Below, in pieces: positions 58,839 through 64,000 of a DNA stretch of 64,000 bases. Positions within the stretch are counted from its first letter, which is position 1. Each line of letters begins with the position of its first letter. The notes beneath the pieces are model-generated. The model saw only the letters and a program-made list of their open reading frames with translations, made no database searches and had not been told where the DNA came from. Source of the stretch: Elioraea tepidiphila DSM 17972 (GTDB lineage: Bacteria; Pseudomonadota; Alphaproteobacteria; Acetobacterales; Acetobacteraceae); assembly GCF_000378465.1 (NCBI RefSeq), contig NZ_KB899921.1:62001-126000 (forward strand). The letters run 5' to 3'. The position numbers and the translations under genes were made by a program.

Positions 58839-61800
58839 CGCAGCACTTCTTTGAACATCCGATTCTGAATTCGCCATACGGCTATCCCGCCCGCCATTGG
58901 GAACTGGCCGACGGGCAGCCCACGAACACGATCCTTGAGACAAGACGGCGCTCGGAGCTCATCACGCCGGTGCCGCAGCCCAAGAAGCGGCGGCAGAAGC
59001 GCGGCCAGAAGGAAATGGTCTTCGACGAAGGCAAGGGCCTCTCGAGCGAGGAGCAGGAGTACAACCCGACACCGATTATCAATGAAATCCGCTCCTATGT
59101 GGATAGCTGGCGCAACCTGCCCAATCCGAACGATTGGCAGGTGACACCCGAGACGGCGCGGCTGCTTCAGCACTGGCGCCATCATCCCTTCCAGAGCCAG
59201 CGCCCCTTCTTCTGTCAGGTTGAGGCCATCGAAACGGCGATTTGGCTGACGGAGGTCGCGCCGAAGCTCGGCAAGCGTGCCGAGAAGTTCTGGGCGCATA
59301 TCGAAGGAGCGAATGCCCAGGCGAACCCCGAACTGCTTCGCCTTGCCCTGAAGCTCGCGACCGGCGCCGGCAAGACGACCGTCATGGCGATGCTGATTGC
59401 CTGGCAGACGGTCAATGCCGCTCGCCATCCCAACAGCAAACACTTCTCGCGCGGCTTTCTCATCATTGCACCCGGCATCACGATCCGCGACCGCCTGCGG
59501 GTGCTGATGCCCAACGACCCCGACAGCTACTACAAGAGCCGCGAACTGGTGCCGAGCGACATGCTCGCCGACATCGACCGCGCCAAGATCGTCATCACCA
59601 ACTATCACGCCTTCAAGCTGCGCGAGCGCATGGAGGTGTCGAAAGGAACGCGCGCCGCCATCGAAGGCTGGCGTGGCGAGACGCTCCAGACGCTGGAGAC
59701 CGAAGGGCAGATGATCCAGCGGGTCATGCCCGAGCTGATGGGACTCAAGAACGTCGTCGTCCTTAATGATGAGGCGCATCACTGCTATCGCGAGCGGGCG
59801 CAGAACGATGATGTCGAGGACTTGAAGGGCGAAGAGAAGGACGAAGCGAAGAAGAACAACGAGGCGGCGCGGCTGTGGATTTCCGGGATCGAGGCGGTCA
59901 AGCGCAAGCTTGGTGTGCGCGCGGTCTATGACCTGTCCGCAACGCCCTTCTTCCTGCGCGGCTCCGGCTATGCCGAAGGCACGCTTTTCCCGTGGACGGT
60001 CAGCGACTTCTCGCTGATGGATGCGATCGAGTGCGGGATCGTGAAGCTGCCACGCGTGCCCGTCGCCGACAACGTGCCGGGCGGCGACACGCCGAAGTTC
60101 AGAAACTTGTGGGAGCACATCGGCAAGAAGCTGCCGAAGAAGGGGCGCGGCGCCGGCGCCAAGCTTGATCCGCTGAGCCTACCCGTCGAACTGCAAACCG
60201 CGCTCGACGCCCTCTATGGCCACTATCAGAAGACCTTCGACCTTTGGGAGCAGGCCGGCATTGCTGTGCCCCCGGTCTTCATCGTGGTCTGCAACAACAC
60301 CGCAACCTCGAAACTCGTCTATGACTACATATCCGGCTTCCAGCGCGAGAATGACGACGGCACCAGCACGCTGGAGAATGGCCGGCTTCCGCTGTTCCGG
60401 AATTTCGATGAGCACGGCAACCGTCTGCCGCGGCCGCGCACGCTGCTGATCGACAGCGAACAGCTCGAATCCGGCGAGGCGCTCGACAAGGACTTCCGGG
60501 AAATGGCCGCCGACGAAATCGACCGCTTCCGGAGGGAGATCGTCGAGCGCACCGGCGACGTCCGCGCCGCCGACAACATCACCGACCAGGATCTGCTGCG
60601 GGAGGTGATGAACACCGTCGGCAAGAAAGACCGGCTCGGCGAACAGGTGCGTTGCGTGGTCTCGGTGTCGATGCTCACCGAGGGCTGGGATACCAACACT
60701 GTCACGCACATTCTCGGCGTCCGCGCCTTCGGCACACAGCTTCTCTGCGAGCAGGTCGTCGGCCGCGGCCTGCGCCGCCAGTCATACGACCTGAATGAAA
60801 AAGGTCTCTTCAACGTCGAGTATGCCGACATTCTCGGCATCCCGTTCGACTTTGCGGCGAAGCCCGTCGTCGCCCCGCCGGTAAAGCCGCGCGAAACGAT
60901 CCGCGTCCATGCCGTCAGCCCGGAGAGGGATGCGCTGGAAATCCGTTTCCCGCGCGTCGAGGGTTATCGCGTCGAGCTGCCGGACGAGCAGCTCACCGCC
61001 CGCTTCGACAAGGACTCGGTGCTTGAGTTGACACCCGCCCTTGTCGGGCCGTCCATCACCAAGAACCAGGGCATCATCGGCGAGGGCGTGGACCTGACGG
61101 TCGAGCACCTCAACGACATGCGCCGCTCGACCATCCTGTTCCACCTGGCCAAGCACCTTCTCTATCAGAAGTACCGCGATCCCGGCGAAGCGCCGAAGCT
61201 GCATCTCTTCGGTCAGCTCAAGGCGATCGCCCGCCAGTGGCTGGAGGGCGGCTACCTCAGGTGTACCGGCGGCACCTATCCGGCGCAGCTCCTTTATCAG
61301 GAGATCGCCGATATGGCCTGCGAGCGCATCAAGGCCGCGATCACCGTGACGCTCGCCGGCGACAATCCCGTCAAGGCCATCCTCGATCCGTACAACCCGA
61401 CCGGCTCGACGCGCTACATCAACTTCACGACGTCGAAGGAGACGCGCTGGCAGACCGACCCGCGTAAATGCCACATCAACTGGGTCATCTGCGACAGCGA
61501 CTGGGAGGCCGAATTCTGCCGCGTCGTGGAATCGCATCCGCGCGTGCGCGCCTATGTGAAGAATCAGAATCTCGGCCTCGAAGTGCCGTATCTGATGGGC
61601 GCGACGCCACGCCGCTACATCCCCGATTTCATCGTCCGGATCGATGACGGCGAGGAAGAGCCGCTCAATCTGATCGTCGAGGTGAAGGGCTATCGCGGCG
61701 AGAACGCCAAGGAGAAGGCGAACACCATGCGCGCCTATTGGGTGCCGGGTGTTAACAATCTCGCGAAGTTCGGCCGGTGGGCGTTCGCGGAGTTCACGGC

Positions 61801-61867
61801 GGTCTATGAGATGGACGCGCGTTTCAAGGCCTTGGTCGATCAATTCGTGAAGCAGAAGGCGGCGTAA
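58835..61867 (+). CDS. Restriction endonuclease/helicase subunit (type III Res-like, BPTD_3080 group)
   Basis: A 1010-residue restriction subunit. The superfamily 2 helicase core has Walker A LATGAGKTTVMAMLIAWQT (about 173-191), the DEAH box LNDEAHHCYRE near 310, and the C-terminal helicase motifs SMLTEGWDTNTVTHILGVRA and QVVGRGLRRQ near 612-650. The last part is a PD-(D/E)xK nuclease: RRYIPDFIVRIDD and LIVEVKGYRGENAK (about 927-955), with Asp, Glu and Lys in place. It translocates on and cleaves unmodified DNA with the methyltransferase encoded 10 nt downstream. GTG 58835 overlaps the RHH gene. Confidence 0.92.
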   Translation: MTQHFFEHPILNSPYGYPARHWELADGQPTNTILETRRRSELITPVPQPKKRRQKRGQKEMVFDEGKGLSSEEQEYNPTPIINEIRSYVDSWRNLPNPNDWQVTPETARLLQHWRHHPFQSQRPFFCQVEAIETAIWLTEVAPKLGKRAEKFWAHIEGANAQANPELLRLALKLATGAGKTTVMAMLIAWQTVNAARHPNSKHFSRGFLIIAPGITIRDRLRVLMPNDPDSYYKSRELVPSDMLADIDRAKIVITNYHAFKLRERMEVSKGTRAAIEGWRGETLQTLETEGQMIQRVMPELMGLKNVVVLNDEAHHCYRERAQNDDVEDLKGEEKDEAKKNNEAARLWISGIEAVKRKLGVRAVYDLSATPFFLRGSGYAEGTLFPWTVSDFSLMDAIECGIVKLPRVPVADNVPGGDTPKFRNLWEHIGKKLPKKGRGAGAKLDPLSLPVELQTALDALYGHYQKTFDLWEQAGIAVPPVFIVVCNNTATSKLVYDYISGFQRENDDGTSTLENGRLPLFRNFDEHGNRLPRPRTLLIDSEQLESGEALDKDFREMAADEIDRFRREIVERTGDVRAADNITDQDLLREVMNTVGKKDRLGEQVRCVVSVSMLTEGWDTNTVTHILGVRAFGTQLLCEQVVGRGLRRQSYDLNEKGLFNVEYADILGIPFDFAAKPVVAPPVKPRETIRVHAVSPERDALEIRFPRVEGYRVELPDEQLTARFDKDSVLELTPALVGPSITKNQGIIGEGVDLTVEHLNDMRRSTILFHLAKHLLYQKYRDPGEAPKLHLFGQLKAIARQWLEGGYLRCTGGTYPAQLLYQEIADMACERIKAAITVTLAGDNPVKAILDPYNPTGSTRYINFTTSKETRWQTDPRKCHINWVICDSDWEAEFCRVVESHPRVRAYVKNQNLGLEVPYLMGATPRRYIPDFIVRIDDGEEEPLNLIVEVKGYRGENAKEKANTMRAYWVPGVNNLAKFGRWAFAEFTAVYEMDARFKALVDQFVKQKAA

Positions 61868-61877
61868 GGGGGCCTGA

Positions 61878-64000
61878 ATGAACAGGAGCAGAAACAAGAC
61901 GATCGAGGTCGAAGCCCTCACGCACAAGGACGCAAAGCGGCGCAACATCCCGACCGCCGAGTTCGAGAGCTTGATGCGGGAGGAGGACAAGTCCCCCGTC
62001 CAGTTCGCTTATCAGCGCCGCAACCGCGACCTCGATCCGCAGCTGGTCTGGCGCGGCAAGGACGAGCAGGACTGGTCCGATCTGATCGTCCATGCCCCGC
62101 CGCTTTACATCCAGGAGAAGGTGCACCCGAAGGTCCTGATCGACGATCTCAAGCGCGAGTCGAAGGCGCGGGCGAAGGAGAAGGCGCCCCCGGCACCGGA
62201 CCTCTTCGGCGACTTCAACGGCCTGCACGATCTGGAAGCAAAGACCGAATTCTATCAGCACGATCAGAACTGGTCGAACCGGATGATCCTGGGCGATTCC
62301 TTGAGCGTCATGGCGAGCCTCGCCGAGCGCGAGGGGCTGCGTGGGCAGGTGCAGTGCATCTATATAGACCCGCCCTATGGGATCAAATTCAACTCGAACT
62401 TCCAATGGTCGACGACCAGCCGTGATGTAAGAGATGGCAAGGCAGAGCATGTCACTCGCGAACCCGAGCAGGTGCGCGCTTTCCGCGACACGTGGCGGGA
62501 CGGGATTCACTCATATCTGACCTATCTGCGCGACAGGCTCACCGTTGCGCGCGACCTTCTACATGAAAGCGGGTCGATCTTCGTGCAGATTGGCTCAGAT
62601 AATTCCCACCTTTTGAAGTCATTATTGGATGAAGTATTCGGACCAGAGAATTTTATCGCTCAAATCGTTTTTGCAAAAACTGCAGGTGCAACGTCAGAAT
62701 TTCTTCCTGGTACGTACGATATTATCCTTTTCTATGCGAGAGACAGAGAAAAGCTCAAATACAGACAACCTCTGACCTTGAAGCAGATCGGCGGAGTGGG
62801 AGGCAGCGCGTACAAGAAAGTTAGGCTACCTGACCTCACTGAACGGCCGATTACCGATGATGAATTGAAGGGAATGTCTCCCGTCCCTGAGAACGCGAAG
62901 GTTTTTCGAATCGATAACCTAACGAGCCAGAGTGTTGGCCGTGACAAAGGAGAGGGCGCTGCCTCTTGGTTTCCGGTCGAGTATCACGGAAACACATATC
63001 GTCCTTCCGAAAAGGTTCGTTGGAAGACCAATGAGCTCGGCATGAGCCGTCTTCAAAAGGCGGATCGCTTAAGCTCAACTGGGAAAGGTCTGTATTACGT
63101 TCGCTACTTTGACGACTTTCTTGCCTTCTCTGAGGACGACGTGTGGAGCGACACAGGTATCGCCGGTTTCACGTCAGATAAGCGCTACGTCGTCGAAACT
63201 TCGCCAAAGGTCGTCGAACGCTGCCTGCTAATGAGCACCGATGCTGGTGATTTGGTCCTCGACCCGACCTGCGGCTCCGGCACTACCGCTTATGTTGCTG
63301 AGCAGTGGGGTCGGCGCTGGATCACCATCGACACCAGCCGCGTGGCGCTGGCGCTGGCGCGCTCGCGCATCATGGGCGCGCGCTACCCTTATTACTTGCT
63401 TGCCGACTCGCCCGAAGGGCAAATGAAGGAAGCGGAGGTTACGAGATCCGCGCCGCGTACGGCGCCGACCCACGGCAATATCCGCCTCGGCTTCGTCTAT
63501 GAGCGCGTGCCGCACATCACGCTCAAATCCATCGCCAACAATGCCGAGATCGACGTGATCTGGGAGAAGTGGCAGGAGACGCTGGAGCCGCTGCGCGCTG
63601 CGTTCAATAAGGCTCTCTCGAACTCCTGGGAGGAATGGGAAATCCCCCGCGAGGCCGAGGACAAGTGGCCGGCGGCTGCGAAGGACGCGCACGGCAAATG
63701 GTGGCAGGCGCGGATCGCCCGGCAGAAGGAAATCGACGCCTCGATCGCCGCCAAGGCGGAGTTCGAGTATCTCTACGACAAGCCTTACACTGACAGTTCG
63801 CGCGTGCGCGTGGCCGGACCGTTCACGGTCGAGAGCCTCTCGCCGCATCGTGTCGTCGCGGTCGATGCCGACGATCGGCTGATGGAGGGCGTGGCCGAGC
63901 CCGGGCGCCGGTATCGCCACAACGGCTCCGCCACGCCGGAGGACTTCGCCGACATGATCCTCGAGAACCTCAAGGCCGCGGGCGTGCAGCAGGCGCAAAA
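61878..64000 (+). CDS. Site-specific DNA methyltransferase (type III Mod-like), 3' end missing
   Basis: At least 707 residues, running off the right edge. It is a beta-class amino-methyltransferase: catalytic IYIDPPYGIKFNSNFQW near residue 162-178, then the target-recognition region, then the AdoMet motif VLDPTCGSGTTAYVAEQWG near 459. It protects host DNA from the adjacent restriction enzyme and supplies its specificity. ATG 61878 lies 10 nt after the restriction gene. Between the two motifs, roughly residues 237-454, base and codon use changes sharply (see the AT-rich segment). The order res then mod is reversed compared with classic type III operons. Confidence 0.92.
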   Translation, partial: MNRSRNKTIEVEALTHKDAKRRNIPTAEFESLMREEDKSPVQFAYQRRNRDLDPQLVWRGKDEQDWSDLIVHAPPLYIQEKVHPKVLIDDLKRESKARAKEKAPPAPDLFGDFNGLHDLEAKTEFYQHDQNWSNRMILGDSLSVMASLAEREGLRGQVQCIYIDPPYGIKFNSNFQWSTTSRDVRDGKAEHVTREPEQVRAFRDTWRDGIHSYLTYLRDRLTVARDLLHESGSIFVQIGSDNSHLLKSLLDEVFGPENFIAQIVFAKTAGATSEFLPGTYDIILFYARDREKLKYRQPLTLKQIGGVGGSAYKKVRLPDLTERPITDDELKGMSPVPENAKVFRIDNLTSQSVGRDKGEGAASWFPVEYHGNTYRPSEKVRWKTNELGMSRLQKADRLSSTGKGLYYVRYFDDFLAFSEDDVWSDTGIAGFTSDKRYVVETSPKVVERCLLMSTDAGDLVLDPTCGSGTTAYVAEQWGRRWITIDTSRVALALARSRIMGARYPYYLLADSPEGQMKEAEVTRSAPRTAPTHGNIRLGFVYERVPHITLKSIANNAEIDVIWEKWQETLEPLRAAFNKALSNSWEEWEIPREAEDKWPAAAKDAHGKWWQARIARQKEIDASIAAKAEFEYLYDKPYTDSSRVRVAGPFTVESLSPHRVVAVDADDRLMEGVAEPGRRYRHNGSATPEDFADMILENLKAAGVQQAQ
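62590..63240 (+). other. AT-rich target-recognition segment inside the methyltransferase gene
   Basis: Base composition drops within the gene: 62641-62700 is 24/60 G+C, while 63301-63360 is 44/60. Codons such as TTA, AGA, ATA-like and GAT/AAT cluster here and are rare on either side. The segment lies exactly between the catalytic DPPY and AdoMet motifs, where beta-class methyltransferases hold the target-recognition domain. Confidence 0.75.

Noticed and set aside
1-64000. CRISPR arrays, insertion sequences, rRNA or tRNA genes
   Set aside because: No regularly spaced repeats, transposase-like frames, or rRNA/tRNA-like segments were seen on reading either strand.

Overview
This is a 64 kb piece of a GC-rich alphaproteobacterial genome, probably Acetobacterales/Rhodospirillales. 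The evidence is gene order: tsaE-amgK-murU-addB-addA, def-fmt-truA, Hsp20 next to a DUF1150 gene, chvG-chvI beside pckA, and an ArsR-methyltransferase regulator in front of metH. I found no rRNA, tRNA, CRISPR array or insertion sequence. No gap between genes exceeds 300 bases.

Layout. (1) 1-5545, minus strand: t6A modification (tsaE), peptidoglycan recycling kinase and uridylyltransferase, and AddAB recombination nuclease/helicase (addA runs off the left edge). (2) 5636-9894: a thioredoxin-reductase-like ferredoxin-NADP reductase, then an uncharacterised trio (membrane/coiled-coil protein, lipoprotein, peptidoglycan-binding lytic enzyme). (3) 10046-13811: split TPP decarboxylase of sulfopyruvate-decarboxylase size, a carboxymuconolactone-decarboxylase-family protein, an SGNH hydrolase and a beta-hydroxyacid dehydrogenase. 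(4) 13924-16434: hybrid histidine kinase. (5) 16435-24763: sugar-type ABC importer, a HisD-family dehydrogenase broken by an amber codon, a dihydropyrimidinase whose C-terminus is shifted by an 11-bp duplication, and an MFS transporter. (6) 24839-30625: TctABC tricarboxylate transporter, divergent from an oxalyl-CoA-synthetase-like ligase and a PanE-type reductase. (7) 30739-34383: phosphonate-type ABC importer phnD-phnE-phnE-phnC behind a three-repeat Pho box, with two long hairpins before phnC. (8) 34428-44248: small heat-shock pair, def-fmt-truA, an MsbA-like exporter, ChvG/ChvI, HugZ-like protein and PEP carboxykinase. (9) 44255-49098: SahR-type regulator with a clear palindromic operator, plus full-length cobalamin methionine synthase.

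At the metH stop codon the chromosome changes into a mobile element (49090-64000). It opens with a strawberry-notch-type gene cut off inside the metH end. Then come DUF6117, several small conserved element genes (one broken by a TGA), a large ParB-like protein, DUF2958 and an ArdC antirestriction protein, all on the minus strand. A plus-strand defence block follows: AbiEi/AbiEii toxin-antitoxin, DUF6650, a ribbon-helix-helix regulator, and a restriction helicase/nuclease with its DNA methyltransferase, whose target-recognition segment is strikingly AT-rich.

The most novel signals are in the island. Three of its genes share a covarying structured leader (type A), and three others share a hairpin-plus-TCAGGAG leader (type B). 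The abiE promoter appears to give a leaderless transcript, overlapping two copies of one 17-bp palindrome.
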